NCBI RefSeq assembly: GCF_900105255.1 | Contig: NZ_LT629763.1 | Location: 3,311,001-3,375,000, forward strand | Direction of reading: 5' to 3' | Origin: Halopseudomonas sabulinigri | Lineage (GTDB): Bacteria; Pseudomonadota; Gammaproteobacteria; Pseudomonadales; Pseudomonadaceae | DNA length: 64,000 nt | Shown here: positions 41,882 to 50,945 of the stretch, one piece after another | Numbering within the stretch: position 1 is the first letter of the stretch | Layout of the letters: every line of letters begins with the position of its first letter | The notes under the pieces: model-generated | Told to the model about the DNA's origin: nothing | What the model saw: only the letters and a program-made list of their open reading frames with translations | Database searches by the model: none | Program-made: the position numbers and the translations under genes

Positions 41882-43990
41882 GTGAAACCGGTCATCAAGC
41901 AATTCAAACTAGGCAACAGCACTGTCACTATGGAAACGGGCCGTATTGCCCGCCAGGCGACAGGTGCCGTTCTGGTCAGCATCGATAACGCTGTCAGCGT
42001 TCTGGTCACGGTCGTGGCCGCCAAGCAGCCCGAAGCGGGGCGTGATTTCTTCCCTCTGTCTGTGCACTACATCGAGAAAACCTACGCAGCCGGTCGTATC
42101 CCCGGTGGTTTCTTCAAGCGCGAAGGCCGTCCTTCCGAGAAAGAGACGCTGACCTCGCGTCTGATCGACCGTCCGATCCGTCCGCTGTTTGCCGATGGCT
42201 TCATGAATGAAGTCCAGGTCGTTTGTACCGTCGTGTCTACTGACAAGACTACCGACCCCGACATGGCTGCCATGCTGGGTACTTCCGCCGCTCTGGCCAT
42301 TTCCGGTGCGCCCTTCAATGGCCCCATCGGCTGTGCCCGCGTCGCCTTTGATGACGAGAAGGGTTATGTACTCAACCCCAATTACGAGCAGCTTAAAGGC
42401 TCGCGTCTGGACATGGTGGTGGCCGGTACCGAAGACGCCGTACTGATGGTTGAATCCGAAGCGCAGGAACTGACCGAAGACCAGATGCTGGGCGCCGTAC
42501 TTTTCGCCCACATGGAATTCCAGCCTGCTATCCAGGCGATCAAGGAACTGGCTGCCGAAGCCGGCAAGCCTCGCTGGGACTGGCAGCCAGAGCCGGAAAA
42601 CACCGCGCTGCTGGACGCCATCAAGAGCCAGTTTGGTGCCGGTATTGCCGAAGGCTACACCACCACCGACAAGCAGGCGCGTTACAACCGTCTGGGCGAG
42701 CTGCGTGACGCTGCCATCGCGGCGCTGGCTGGTGAAGAGGAAGGCAAGTTCTCCGCCGGTGAGGTGAAGGACGGCTTCAAGGAAATCGAATACCGCACTG
42801 TGCGCCAGAGCATCGTCGATGGTAATCCGCGTATCGACGGTCGTGACACCAAGACCGTGCGCCCGCTGAACATCGAAGTGGGCGTGCTGGATCGCACTCA
42901 CGGTTCTGCGCTGTTCACCCGTGGTGAAACACAGGCGCTGGTGGTTACCACTCTGGGTACCGCGCGCGACTCTCAGCTGCTTGATCAGCTGGAAGGCGAG
43001 CGTAAAGAGCCCTTCATGTTCCACTACAACTTCCCTCCCTATTCGGTGGGCGAGTGTGGTCGCATGGGCGGTACTGGTCGTCGTGAGATCGGCCACGGTC
43101 GTCTGGCGCGTCGCGGTATTCAGGCGGTTATGCCTGATATGGAGCAATTCCCTTACTCCATCCGTGTGGTCTCTGAAATCACCGAGTCCAACGGCTCCAG
43201 CTCCATGGCGTCCGTGTGTGGTGCTTCTTTGGCGCTGATGGATGCGGGTGTGCCGATGAAGGCCCCGGTAGCCGGTATCGCCATGGGTCTGGTCAAGGAA
43301 GGCGACAAGTTTGCGGTTCTGACCGACATCCTGGGTGACGAAGATCACCTCGGCGACATGGATTTCAAGGTAGCCGGTACCGAGAAGGGTGTTACTGCGC
43401 TGCAGATGGATATCAAGATCAACGGTATCACCGAAGAGATCATGGAAATCGCCCTGCATCAGGCCCACGACGCGCGTCTGAGCATCCTCAAGCAGATGAA
43501 CGAAGTGCTGCCGGCCTCGCGCAAGGAAATCTCTTCCAACGCGCCGACCATGATCAGCATGAAGATCGATTCCGACAAGATCCGCGACGTGATCGGCAAG
43601 GGTGGCGCGACCATTCGCAGCATCTGCGACGAAACCGGCGCTTCCATCGACATTACCGACGACGGCACCGTCAAGATCTTCGCTGCCAGCAAGGAAGCCG
43701 CAGACGCCGCCAAAGCGCGCGTTGACGGAATCACTGCTGAAGCCGAGATTGGCAAGGTCTACACCGGTAAGGTTGAGCGCATCGTCGACTTCGGCGCTTT
43801 CGTCAACATCCTGCCCGGCAAGGATGGTCTGGTGCACATTTCTCAGATCGCCAACGAGCGCATCGAGAAAGTGACCGACGTGCTGCAGGAAGGCCAGGAA
43901 GTCAAAGTCCTGGTATTGGACGTGGATAATCGCGGTCGCATCAAGCTGTCGATGAAAGACGTTGAGTCTGCCGAGGCTAGCGGCGTATAA
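41882..43990 (+). CDS. pnp: Polyribonucleotide nucleotidyltransferase (PNPase)
   Basis: 702 residues. Phosphorolytic 3'-5' exoribonuclease. Two RNase PH domains (first: [20 protein letters not shown] and [20 protein letters not shown]; second: [20 protein letters not shown]) flank a helical linker, then KH ([20 protein letters not shown]) and S1 ([20 protein letters not shown]). GTG 41882 is chosen, since the open upstream part contains the leader hairpin. It ends the operon at a strong terminator. Confidence 0.98.
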   Translation: MKPVIKQFKLGNSTVTMETGRIARQATGAVLVSIDNAVSVLVTVVAAKQPEAGRDFFPLSVHYIEKTYAAGRIPGGFFKREGRPSEKETLTSRLIDRPIRPLFADGFMNEVQVVCTVVSTDKTTDPDMAAMLGTSAALAISGAPFNGPIGCARVAFDDEKGYVLNPNYEQLKGSRLDMVVAGTEDAVLMVESEAQELTEDQMLGAVLFAHMEFQPAIQAIKELAAEAGKPRWDWQPEPENTALLDAIKSQFGAGIAEGYTTTDKQARYNRLGELRDAAIAALAGEEEGKFSAGEVKDGFKEIEYRTVRQSIVDGNPRIDGRDTKTVRPLNIEVGVLDRTHGSALFTRGETQALVVTTLGTARDSQLLDQLEGERKEPFMFHYNFPPYSVGECGRMGGTGRREIGHGRLARRGIQAVMPDMEQFPYSIRVVSEITESNGSSSMASVCGASLALMDAGVPMKAPVAGIAMGLVKEGDKFAVLTDILGDEDHLGDMDFKVAGTEKGVTALQMDIKINGITEEIMEIALHQAHDARLSILKQMNEVLPASRKEISSNAPTMISMKIDSDKIRDVIGKGGATIRSICDETGASIDITDDGTVKIFAASKEAADAAKARVDGITAEAEIGKVYTGKVERIVDFGAFVNILPGKDGLVHISQIANERIEKVTDVLQEGQEVKVLVLDVDNRGRIKLSMKDVESAEASGV

Positions 43991-44011
43991 ACGCAGCGGT
44001 TCGGTAACAGC

Positions 44012-44038
44012 AAAAACCCGGCTTTCGCCGGGTTTTTG
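44012..44038. terminator. Bidirectional terminator after pnp
   Basis: AAACCCGGC and GCCGGGTTT form a 9-bp stem around TTTC, with an A-run before and a T-run after. It separates the convergent pnp and catalase genes. Confidence 0.9.
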
Positions 44039-44098
44039 CTTTCTGGGCAAGAGCAAGGTCTGTCGATGGCAGGCCTTGCTTGCTGCAGGGTGTTGCGT

Positions 44099-45556
44099 TT
44101 AGCTGCCCTTCATCCCCTTGGCGATGCGATCGCCGATATCCTGGTCAATCTTGCGCCAGTACTCCAGCGCACGCGACAGTACCGGCTCCTGCACACCATC
44201 GCTCAGATGGCCCACAACGTTGTTCACCAGGCGCTCGCGTGCCGCATCGTCGAACACCTCGCGCACCATGGTGCCCGCCTGACCGAAGTCGTCATCCTCG
44301 GCATGGAGGGTGTAGGCCTTGCGTACCATATCGCCACTGGTGCTCCAGACATCGACGGGCGGGTTCAGCGATGGATCGGCTGCCGGACCGCCCTTGGAAT
44401 TGGGGGCGTAAACCGGGTCGGTGACGTTGTCCATGCGCATCGCACCGTCCTTGCTGTAACTGTGCACTGGCGACTGCGGGCGGTTCACTGGAATCTGTTT
44501 GTAGTTCACCCCAAGGCGAGCGCGGTGTGCATCGGCGTAGGAGAATACGCGACCAAGCAACATCTTGTCGGGGCTGACGCCAATGCCCGGCACCAGGTTG
44601 TTGGGCTCGAAAGCGGCCTGTTCGATTTCGGTGTGGTAGTCGGTGGGGTTGCGATCCAGCGTGAGCTTGCCGACCGGGATCAGCGGGTAGTCGCCATGCG
44701 GCCAGACCTTGGTCAGGTCGAAGGGGTTGAAGCGATAGTTCTCAGCGTCGGCGAACGGCATGATCTGCACGTGCAACGTCCAGCTGGGGTGCTCGCCCTT
44801 TTTCAGCGCTTCATAGAGGTCGCGGGTATGGTAGTCGGCGTCTTCCCCGGCCAGCTTGTCGGCTTCTGCCTGGGTCAGGCATTCAATGCCCTGATCGGTC
44901 TTGAAGTGGTACTTGACCCAAAACTTCTCGCCCTGGGCGTTAACCCACATGTAGGTGTGGCTGCTGTAGCCATTCATGTGCCGCCAGGTTTTGGGTATAC
45001 CGCGGTCGCCCATCAACCAGGTCACCTGATGCGCCGATTCCGGAGAAAGCGACCAGAAGTCCCACTGCATGTCATGGTCACGCAGATTGGTGTCGGCACG
45101 GCGCTTCTGCGAGCGAATGAAGTGCTGGAACTTCATCGGGTCGCGGATAAAGAACACTGGCGTGTTGTTGCCGACCATGTCGTAGTTGCCCTCGGTGGTG
45201 TAGAACTTCACCGCAAAGCCACGGGGGTCACGCCAGGTATCGGGGCTGCCGCGCTCACCCGCGACGGTGGAAAAACGCATTAGCACATCGGTTTTGGTCC
45301 CGGGCTGGAAGACGGCCGCCTTGGTGTACGCGCTGATATCGTGGGTTACCTGAAAGTGACCAAAACCTCCGCCTCCCTTGGCGTGAGGTTGGCGTTCGGG
45401 GATACGTTCGCGGTTGAACTGAGCCATCTGCTCGATCAGGTAATGGTCGTGCAGCAGAATCGGCCCGTTCGGGCCAACGGTGAGGGAGTGCTCATCACTG
45501 GATACCGGTATTCCGGCGTCGGTGGTGGTCGGTTTTACCTTGTTGTCGGTCATCAT
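44099..45556 (-). CDS. Monofunctional heme catalase (small-subunit type)
   Basis: About 485 residues. Decomposes hydrogen peroxide. The distal His is in [15 protein letters not shown], the [20 protein letters not shown] region and [17 protein letters not shown] (with the essential Asn) follow, and the proximal heme Tyr is in [14 protein letters not shown]. Small-subunit length (no C-terminal flavodoxin-like domain) suggests a cytoplasmic KatA/KatB-like enzyme with no signal peptide. Two adjacent ATG codons follow GGAGA; ATG 45556 is used, ATG 45553 has better spacing. It is divergent from the PPOX gene. Confidence 0.96.
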   Translation of the reverse strand: MMTDNKVKPTTTDAGIPVSSDEHSLTVGPNGPILLHDHYLIEQMAQFNRERIPERQPHAKGGGGFGHFQVTHDISAYTKAAVFQPGTKTDVLMRFSTVAGERGSPDTWRDPRGFAVKFYTTEGNYDMVGNNTPVFFIRDPMKFQHFIRSQKRRADTNLRDHDMQWDFWSLSPESAHQVTWLMGDRGIPKTWRHMNGYSSHTYMWVNAQGEKFWVKYHFKTDQGIECLTQAEADKLAGEDADYHTRDLYEALKKGEHPSWTLHVQIMPFADAENYRFNPFDLTKVWPHGDYPLIPVGKLTLDRNPTDYHTEIEQAAFEPNNLVPGIGVSPDKMLLGRVFSYADAHRARLGVNYKQIPVNRPQSPVHSYSKDGAMRMDNVTDPVYAPNSKGGPAADPSLNPPVDVWSTSGDMVRKAYTLHAEDDDFGQAGTMVREVFDDAARERLVNNVVGHLSDGVQEPVLSRALEYWRKIDQDIGDRIAKGMKGS

Positions 45557-45881
45557 CAGGTCTCCATTGTCGTTGTGGCGGCGTGCGGGCCGCAGACAGG
45601 GTTTGCTCGTGGCCGCTGCAGCGACCGGCAAGCATCAGTTGCGCGGAGGTGCGCGAGAACGTGCAGGTACTTCCTTATTGGATGAGTCTGGTGAGGATAG
45701 TTCAGTGCTCATGTGTTGGTTAGGCTGCGCTGATTGAGTTTCCCTATCAGGGCGATTGATAATCCGCACCTATCAACGTGGCGGGCGGATCACAGGTATG
45801 TGGTTTTAGCGGCCAGGCTATTGCATTAACATGCAAGCGGTCCGCCGGTTTGGCGCGCGCATTTCCCGCGAGGAGGCTGAA
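45557..45881. promoter_or_regulatory. Catalase/PPOX divergent intergenic region
   Basis: 325 bp. It contains the inverted repeat TTGATA-N9-TATCAA at 45756-45776, and the same stretch has CTAT and ATAA quartets with 7-bp spacing (ATTG-N7-CTAT at 45733-45747; ATAA-N7-CTAT at 45759-45773) that loosely resemble OxyR half-sites. The two dimers are 11 rather than 7 bp apart, so this is only a candidate. No ORF or RNA gene was seen. Confidence 0.35.
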
Positions 45882-46490
45882 ATGAAAGTACAGAGCATGG
45901 AGCAACTACGCAGCGTACTGGGTGAGCCGCACCCGCTCACGGCGAGCAAGATTTACGATCACCTGAACCCGAGCATGTGTGAGTTTATTGCGCAGTCGCC
46001 GCTATTGATGATGTCGACCGTCGACCGCAATGGCTTTCCCACGGTTTCACCCAAGGGCGATGACCCTGGCTTCGTGATGGTCGACGATGATCTGCAGCTG
46101 CTGATCCCTGAGCGCAAGGGCAACAAGATGGCGCTCTCCTTTGCGAATATCCTTGCCGGTTCGCGTTTGGGCTTGCTCTTTCTGGTGCCGGGTGTGAGCG
46201 AGGTGCTGCGGGTGCAGGGCGAGGCGGAGATCCTGATTGATCCGGTGTTGAATGCGCGACTGTCGTCAAAAGGGCGCGAAGCGCTACTGGTTACGCGCCT
46301 GCGCGTAAGCGAGGCCTATTTCCATTGTGGCAAGGCGTTGCTGCGCAGCCGGTTGTGGGCCGAGGATCTGCAGCATTCTGGTCTGAGAATTTCATTTGGT
46401 GAACAGATTGCCGGCAATACAAGTTTGCGCGACAGCGAGGTACCGGCGTTTGATGCGGCCGTTCAGCAGCGCTACGACGTCGACGTATAG
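45882..46490 (+). CDS. PPOX-type FMN-binding flavoprotein (pyridoxamine 5'-phosphate oxidase family)
   Basis: 202 residues with the split-barrel fold: EFIAQSPLLMMSTVDRNGFP, VSPKGDDPGFVMVDDDLQLL and IPERKGNKMALSFANILAGS are the FMN-binding blocks. It resembles the FMN-dependent MSMEG_1061 group, not the vitamin B6 enzyme PdxH. ATG 45882 follows GAGGAGG closely; the open frame further upstream has no such site. Its substrate is unknown. It is divergent from the catalase gene. Confidence 0.85.
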   Translation: MKVQSMEQLRSVLGEPHPLTASKIYDHLNPSMCEFIAQSPLLMMSTVDRNGFPTVSPKGDDPGFVMVDDDLQLLIPERKGNKMALSFANILAGSRLGLLFLVPGVSEVLRVQGEAEILIDPVLNARLSSKGREALLVTRLRVSEAYFHCGKALLRSRLWAEDLQHSGLRISFGEQIAGNTSLRDSEVPAFDAAVQQRYDVDV

Positions 46491-46594
46491 GGCGTTCGTT
46501 AATCCAATAAGCAGAGACGGTTCAAACCGTTCAGCCAGCAAGATGCCCGTGCAAGGCCTGACCGATCAATAAGGTCAGTATAAGGAAGAATAAG

Positions 46595-46822
46595 TTGACG
46601 ATGAATTTGACACTGTTGGGCCAACTGGTCGCCTTTGTGTATATACCGCTTTGTGTGTTGCTGCCAGCGGTAGTGGGCTATTGGCTAGCGAGGAGCAAGT
46701 TTCGACGCCCAGGCCTTCTGGCGGCGAGCTGTTTGCTGCTGGGGTTGGTTTTCCCGCTGAATATTGTGTTGCTGCTGTTGGCCTGGTTCAAGGCGCCAGA
46801 CCCAACTTTTTCAGCACGCTGA
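46595..46822 (+). CDS. Small two-helix membrane protein, unknown function
   Basis: 75 residues with two strong hydrophobic helices: LGQLVAFVYIPLCVLLPAVV and LLAASCLLLGLVFPLNIVLL, separated by a basic turn (ARSKFRRPG). The start is TTG 46595 by spacing from AAGGA, or ATG 46601. I recognise no family. It is convergent with the first small secreted protein gene, with a GC-rich hairpin between them. Confidence 0.55.
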   Translation: MTMNLTLLGQLVAFVYIPLCVLLPAVVGYWLARSKFRRPGLLAASCLLLGLVFPLNIVLLLLAWFKAPDPTFSAR

Positions 46823-46830
46823 CGCCAGCC

Positions 46831-46856
46831 CGGCCCTGCCTATAGAGGCAGGGCCG
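46831..46856. terminator. GC-rich hairpin between convergent small genes
   Basis: CGGCCCTGCCT and AGGCAGGGCCG form a perfect 11-bp stem around ATAG. There is no T-run on either side, so termination would be weaker or Rho-assisted. It lies between a 75-residue membrane protein and the small secreted protein gene at 46865. Confidence 0.55.
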
Positions 46857-46864
46857 GAGGAGTG

Positions 46865-47053
46865 TCAGGCTGGTTTTTCCTCGTCCGTGACGGACTCTTC
46901 TTTCTCACTCTTCGCGACGCCGGCGGCGCTGGAAGTGGTGCTGCTCTGGCTGCTGCCTTGCAGGTTGTTCACGCGCTCCTTGCTGTCATCGGCCTGAGCA
47001 ATCGGGCTGGAGGCCAGAAAGGATGCAACTATCAATGCAGAAAGATTTCTCAT
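46865..47053 (-). CDS. Small secreted protein A (tandem paralogue)
   Basis: 62 residues. A signal peptide (RNLSALIVASFLASSPIAQA) is followed by about 41 polar residues, rich in Ser, Lys and Glu, without Cys. AGGAGAGCACC precedes the ATG. The next gene (47280-47462) has an almost identical signal peptide but a different mature part. The layout resembles the small periplasmic proteins of pseudomonads annotated with a PtrA-like N-terminal domain, some of which are metal-induced; this is resemblance only. Confidence 0.7.
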   Translation of the reverse strand: MRNLSALIVASFLASSPIAQADDSKERVNNLQGSSQSSTTSSAAGVAKSEKEESVTDEEKPA

Positions 47054-47279
47054 GGTGCTCTCCTAAGGTGTAAAGCAACCCCCTGGTAACACTGGACACA
47101 GGCTTGAAATATTATGAAACTGTTTCCTTTGCAAATGATTCGCATGGAGCCGGTCTCGCTTCTCAAGCAGCGTTTAATAAGGGGCTGATGTCCACTATAG
47201 GCAGCGTCAAAGTGTCGCAGTAGCACTCTGTTTTGCTACACAGAGTTTCATAATTGGAAACAAAGTGCCCGAGCCCGCA
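47054..47279. promoter_or_regulatory. Upstream region of small secreted protein A with GTTTC/GAAAC elements
   Basis: 226 bp. GAAAC-T-GTTTC is at 47116-47126 (63 bp before the start of protein A) and GTTTC-ATAATTG-GAAAC is at 47245-47261, just downstream of protein B. The same GTTTC-N7-GAAAC arrangement recurs in front of the LysR gene at 47639-47655. These are the best operator candidates in the stretch. Confidence 0.45.
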
Positions 47280-47462
47280 TCAACTGCTGGTGTGTTCGCG
47301 GCCGGCGACGGCGTGTTGCTCTTGCTGTGAGCTATCAACGTTGCTGGTTTGGCTGCTCACGCGTTCGAGCATCTGGTTGTAACGATCACTGCCATCTTCT
47401 GCCTGTGCGAGGGGGGTGGCAGCGACAAAGGACGCAATGATCAAAGCGGATAAGTTTCTCAT
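47280..47462 (-). CDS. Small secreted protein B (tandem paralogue)
   Basis: 60 residues. The signal peptide RNLSALIIASFVAATPLAQA matches that of protein A at most positions; the mature part EDGSDRYNQMLERVSSQTSN is Gln/Ser-rich and differs. CAGGAGAACATC precedes the ATG. It has the DGSDRxxxxMLER pattern seen in small PtrA-like periplasmic proteins of pseudomonads. It may act in the periplasm under metal or envelope stress, but nothing in the sequence proves this. Confidence 0.7.
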   Translation of the reverse strand: MRNLSALIIASFVAATPLAQAEDGSDRYNQMLERVSSQTSNVDSSQQEQHAVAGREHTSS

Positions 47463-47638
47463 GATGTTCTCCTGTTGGGTGAAAGGCGGATCAGAGCAGC
47501 TGGTCTCAATCTACTGTTTCCAATAAGCCTTGACTGGGTGCGGAGTGAGTTTCTCTCGCAGGCTTATTTAATCGGCCTTTGGTTGTTATTTTATTTGTTC
47601 AATTCAGGTTTCTGTAGGCTAATATTTCCCTACTCATC

Positions 47639-47655
47639 GTTTCTTGATGGGAAAC
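47639..47655. promoter_or_regulatory. Inverted repeat GTTTC-N7-GAAAC upstream of the LysR gene
   Basis: GTTTC at 47639-47643 and GAAAC at 47651-47655 with a 7-bp spacer, immediately upstream of the ribosome-binding site (AAAGGAGG) and 14 bp before the start codon. It has the arm and spacer geometry of the element at 47245-47261, and is compatible with an autoregulatory LysR site. Confidence 0.5.
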
Positions 47656-47668
47656 AAAAGGAGGTGTA

Positions 47669-48571
47669 ATGCAGGACTTGAATGATCTGATCTGCTTCGC
47701 CCGGGTGGTGCGGTTTGGTGGCTTCGCCGCCGCAGAGCGGGCCACCGGTGAACGTAAATCCAAGCTCAGCAAGCGTGTTACCCGGTTGGAGCAGTATTTC
47801 GGCACGCGTTTGATTGAGCGCTCTACCCGCAGTTTCCGCGTGACCGATATGGGCCGCGAGGTGTATCGCCAGTGCGAAGCGATTGTCGACCGGCTGGAAG
47901 CGACAGAAGCGTTGGCAATGACCGCCAAGGACGAGGTGCGCGGTACGGTGCGGGTGAGCTGTTCTTCCGGGATGATGGAGTATCTCGGTCGCGATGCCTT
48001 GGTGGACTTCATGCGACGTTATCCGCAGGTGCGGTTGCAATTGCTGCTGTCCAGCCAGCGGGTCGACTTGATCAACGAACGCATAGATGTCGCCTTTCGG
48101 GTCGCCACCCGTTTTGATACCGACCAGTCACTGGCCATGCGCTCGCTCGGAGTGAGCGCGCGCATTCTGGTAGCCAGCCCGGAGCTGTTGGCCGCGCAGG
48201 GCGGCGAGCCGCTGCAGCTCGAGCAGTTGGCGGCGTTTCCGACCCTGTCGGTGGGCGAGTTGCTGGAGCGTGACCGCTGGGAGTTTGCCAACGACAGTGG
48301 TGAAACCCGCGCCCACGCGCACGTGCCGCATTTCAGCTGTGGCGACATGCAGTTGTTGTGTGAGTCGGCAGTTGCCGGCATGGGCGTGGTGCTGCTGCCG
48401 GAGCACGTCTGTGGGCCGGAATTGAAGCGTGGCAGGCTAGTGCACATTTTGCCGGAATGGCACGCGGTGGAAGGCAATATCCATATGGTATTCACCACGC
48501 CCAAAGGTATGCTGCCGCCAGTGCGGGCCTTTATCGACCACTGCGTCGAGGTGTTTGCCGAGCGGCGCTGA
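47669..48571 (+). CDS. LysR-family transcriptional regulator
   Basis: 300 residues. Winged helix-turn-helix at the N-terminus (LNDLICFARVVRFGGFAAAE, then SKLSKRVTRLEQYFGTRLIE), a linker helix, and a periplasmic-binding-protein-like sensor domain (VRVSCSSGMMEYLGRDALVD to GMGVVLLPEHVCGPELKRGR). Length is typical. It is divergent from the two small secreted protein genes, the usual LysR arrangement, and shares inverted repeats with them. Its ligand is unknown. Confidence 0.94.
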   Translation: MQDLNDLICFARVVRFGGFAAAERATGERKSKLSKRVTRLEQYFGTRLIERSTRSFRVTDMGREVYRQCEAIVDRLEATEALAMTAKDEVRGTVRVSCSSGMMEYLGRDALVDFMRRYPQVRLQLLLSSQRVDLINERIDVAFRVATRFDTDQSLAMRSLGVSARILVASPELLAAQGGEPLQLEQLAAFPTLSVGELLERDRWEFANDSGETRAHAHVPHFSCGDMQLLCESAVAGMGVVLLPEHVCGPELKRGRLVHILPEWHAVEGNIHMVFTTPKGMLPPVRAFIDHCVEVFAERR

Positions 48572-48656
48572 CGCCTATTACAGCGCTGGCTGGCAGCAGC
48601 TCAGGTTGGCGCGAGGCCAGCGTAACGAAACCACGAAGCTGAACGGGAGCACACGC

Positions 48657-49130
48657 ATGCAAGCAACACTACCCTGGATGCGCTGTACATTGCGCTATAT
48701 GGGCGTTTATCTGCTGGTGGCATTGGTTATTGGCGCCGTTCAGGTGTTTTTCGACCTGAATCTGGGTAGTGGCGCCACCGCCGCCACGTTTGCGGCGGCG
48801 ACTATTTATGCCGCTACCTGGGTAGTCCGCGAGCGGCAACAGGCGCTTGGTGGGGGCGAGGCCTTGGTGTTGTCGCTCTGCGCCATGCTAGCGACCCTGG
48901 CCTTCGCAGGCTTGGTGGTTGGCGGTTTACTGCTGGCGTTCATGGAGCAGGTGCGTGAATTCATGGCGCTGCTCGATCCCGACACCCTGCACTATGTTGC
49001 GCAGCTACTGGCGGCTTACCTGGTATTGCTGTTGCTACTGCAGTGGGCGCTGTATTACGGGTTTGCGCGATTGCAGTACCGTGCTTTGCGCAAGCAGCAG
49101 GTCGCCATATCCAAAGGAGAAAATGCATGA
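48657..49130 (+). CDS. Four-helix membrane protein (ABZJ_00895-like), unknown function
   Basis: 157 residues with hydrophobic segments at about 14-31 (LRYMGVYLLVALVIGAVQVF), 39-55, 70-94 and 114-134. A stretch TAATFAAATIYAATWVVRER separates them. It resembles the small uncharacterised membrane proteins named after Acinetobacter ABZJ_00895. GGGAG lies 7 bp before ATG 48657. Its stop overlaps the following GNAT gene (ATGCATGA), so the two are probably cotranslated. Confidence 0.7.
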   Translation: MQATLPWMRCTLRYMGVYLLVALVIGAVQVFFDLNLGSGATAATFAAATIYAATWVVRERQQALGGGEALVLSLCAMLATLAFAGLVVGGLLLAFMEQVREFMALLDPDTLHYVAQLLAAYLVLLLLLQWALYYGFARLQYRALRKQQVAISKGENA

Positions 49131-49726
49131 ACTGGCTGCACGAAGTGGAGTTACATACCGAGCTGGTGCAGCTGCGACCCTTGCGGGCAGCGGACAAGCC
49201 GGCGCTGCTTGACGCCGCATCCGACGGACGGCTCTGGGAGCTGTGGTACACCCAGGTTCCCGGTGTCGACACCCTGGATGCCTACGTCGATTATGCGCTC
49301 AGCGAGCAGGCGGCGGGCCGGGCCCTGGCATTTGCCGTGATAGAGAAATCCACCGGCAAGGTGATAGGCACCACACGCTATTGCAACGCCGACACGGTCA
49401 ATCGCCGCCTGGAGATTGGCTACACCTGGTACGCCAGCCGGGTGCAGCGCAGCGCCATCAACACCCAGTGCAAACTGGCGTTGTTGCAGCATGCCTTTGA
49501 GCAATTGGGCGCAATCGCCGTCGAGTTACGCACCCATTGGCACAACCAGGCGTCGCGCGCCGCTATTGCCCGGCTGGGCGCCAAGCAGGACGGCGTACTG
49601 CGCAACCATCGGCTGGAGCCGGACGGCGCGCGCCGCGATACCGTGGTGTTCTCCATCCTCGATAGTGAGTGGCCCTCAGTGCGCAAGTCGCTGCAGTTCA
49701 AGCTGGACCGCCGCGCCGCTGATTAA
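49127..49726 (+). CDS. GNAT family N-acetyltransferase (RimJ/RimL type)
   Basis: 199 residues. LVQLRPLRAADKPALLDAAS at the start, GTTRYCNADTVNRRLEIGYT in the middle, and the acetyl-CoA-contacting ELRTHWHNQASRAAIARLGA with RNHRLEPDGARRDTVVFSIL are typical of the RimJ/RimL-like branch that modifies protein N-termini or small molecules. AAGGAGAAAATGC precedes ATG 49127. The 3' end overlaps the convergent SIP gene by 4 bp (TTAA serves both stops). Confidence 0.9.
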   Translation: MNWLHEVELHTELVQLRPLRAADKPALLDAASDGRLWELWYTQVPGVDTLDAYVDYALSEQAAGRALAFAVIEKSTGKVIGTTRYCNADTVNRRLEIGYTWYASRVQRSAINTQCKLALLQHAFEQLGAIAVELRTHWHNQASRAAIARLGAKQDGVLRNHRLEPDGARRDTVVFSILDSEWPSVRKSLQFKLDRRAAD

Positions 49727-50466
49727 TCGGCCGCTACCGCGTCCTGCTGCTTGACCACCTTGTGCTGGTCTTCGCTGCTGCCGAGTTTCCAGTAGCTTGA
49801 AATATACAGATCGCCACGCTCCACCTGGCGCTCCTCACGGAAGTAGCGGCGCAGCGCGCGCATGCCACTGAATTCGCAGGCGGCCCAGACACTGGGTCGG
49901 CCTTCCAGCCAGGGCAGTGGCTGTAAACGTTCAACCAGCAGGTCAGGCTGTTCACCCGGATGCGGGTTGACCAGCCAGATCAGTTCGACATTGGCCGGTA
50001 CCTTGAGCGGCTGGATATCGGCCTCACTGATAACCTCCAGTACCGCATAACCGCGCGCTTGATCGGGCAGTTGCTCCAGGTTGACGCTGATGGCCGGCAG
50101 GGCTGTCATGTCGCCGGCAATCAGATACCAGTCGGCTTCCGGGTTCAGCGGCTTCTTGGGGCCTGGGCCGCCAATCAGGATGCTGTCACCCGGCTGCGCG
50201 TGCTGCGCCCAGGTCGCAGCGGGGCCACCGTCGTGGTGCAGGACAAAGTCGACGTCCATTTCCAGCTCACGCTGATGGCGAACGGTGTAAGTGCGCACGA
50301 TGCCCTTGCCTTCGCCTTGCGGCGGGAACATCAGTTTGATGTAAGCGCCGTCCTGTTCGGCGGGAAAGGTGCTCATGCCGTTGCCGCCCAGGGTCACGCG
50401 CAACATGTTGGGGGTGACAGCGGCGCTGCGGATTACTTGCAGCAGACGGGATTCGGGTCGTTTCAT
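49723..50466 (-). CDS. Siderophore-interacting protein (ferric siderophore reductase, SIP family)
   Basis: 247 residues, FAD-binding and NAD(P)H-dependent. The flavin domain has the family run from VTPNMLRVTLGGNG through GAYIKLMFPPQ, RTYTVRHQRELEMDVDFVLH and GPAATWAQHAQPGDSILIGG. The second domain has WYLIAGDMTALPAISVNLEQ and PSVWAACEFSGMRALRRYF. It frees iron from ferric siderophores in the cytoplasm. GGAGG precedes ATG 50466. It lies 19 bp downstream of the MarR gene, so a MarR-SIP operon is likely. Confidence 0.95.
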   Translation of the reverse strand: MKRPESRLLQVIRSAAVTPNMLRVTLGGNGMSTFPAEQDGAYIKLMFPPQGEGKGIVRTYTVRHQRELEMDVDFVLHHDGGPAATWAQHAQPGDSILIGGPGPKKPLNPEADWYLIAGDMTALPAISVNLEQLPDQARGYAVLEVISEADIQPLKVPANVELIWLVNPHPGEQPDLLVERLQPLPWLEGRPSVWAACEFSGMRALRRYFREERQVERGDLYISSYWKLGSSEDQHKVVKQQDAVAAD

Positions 50467-50485
50467 GCGGATACCTCCAGCACAG

Positions 50486-50926
50486 TCAGTGGTCGGACGC
50501 GGGTGCGTCCAGATTGTCTGCCATGCGCCCGGCCAGGCGTATGAACAGGGCCACCTCATCGGCATTCATCTCACGGGTCATGCGTGCCAGAGTCTGCTGC
50601 TCCAGCTGTTTTATACGCTGCATCATCGCCATGCCGGCGGCACTGGGTTCCAGCAGTTGGCTGCGGCGGTCGGCGGGGTTGTCGCGTTTAGAGATCAACC
50701 CGCTGGTCAATAGTTCATTCAGTACGCGGGTGATTTGCGCCTTGTCGCGGCGCAGGCGCTGGGCTATTCGCTGTGCGGTGCAGTCAGGCAAATGGCTCAC
50801 TGCCTTCAGTACGCGTACGTGGGTCACCGGCAATGGCACCTCGGCCTCGCGAATGGCGCTGGCCATGGCCGAACGGTAAGCATGGGTAACCCGTTGCAGG
50901 GCTTCATTGAGGGCGGTAGCTGGCAT
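50486..50926 (-). CDS. MarR-family transcriptional regulator
   Basis: 146 residues with the MarR winged helix: VRVLKAVSHLPDCTAQRIAQ, then RRDKAQITRVLNELLTSGLI and KRDNPADRRSQLLEPSAAG (the wing). It begins at 50926 and is followed by the SIP gene. Just upstream are two palindromes (TTGACAGTGTCAA and TTGACACTGTCAA) that overlap its promoter and look like its own operator. Iron uptake or oxidative regulation is suggested by the neighbour; the ligand is unknown. Confidence 0.93.
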   Translation of the reverse strand: MPATALNEALQRVTHAYRSAMASAIREAEVPLPVTHVRVLKAVSHLPDCTAQRIAQRLRRDKAQITRVLNELLTSGLISKRDNPADRRSQLLEPSAAGMAMMQRIKQLEQQTLARMTREMNADEVALFIRLAGRMADNLDAPASDH

Positions 50927-50945
50927 GATCGGAGCGGCGCTTTAT

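Noticed and set aside
41909-44056. 715-codon open frame opposite pnp
   Set aside because: It is a mirror frame of a highly expressed GC-rich gene (PNPase), whose own frame carries the full set of known motifs; long antisense frames are common there.
47131-47149. Possible Fur box (GCAAATGATTCGCAT) upstream of small secreted protein A
   Set aside because: Only about 10 of 19 bases match the consensus, below what usually supports Fur binding.
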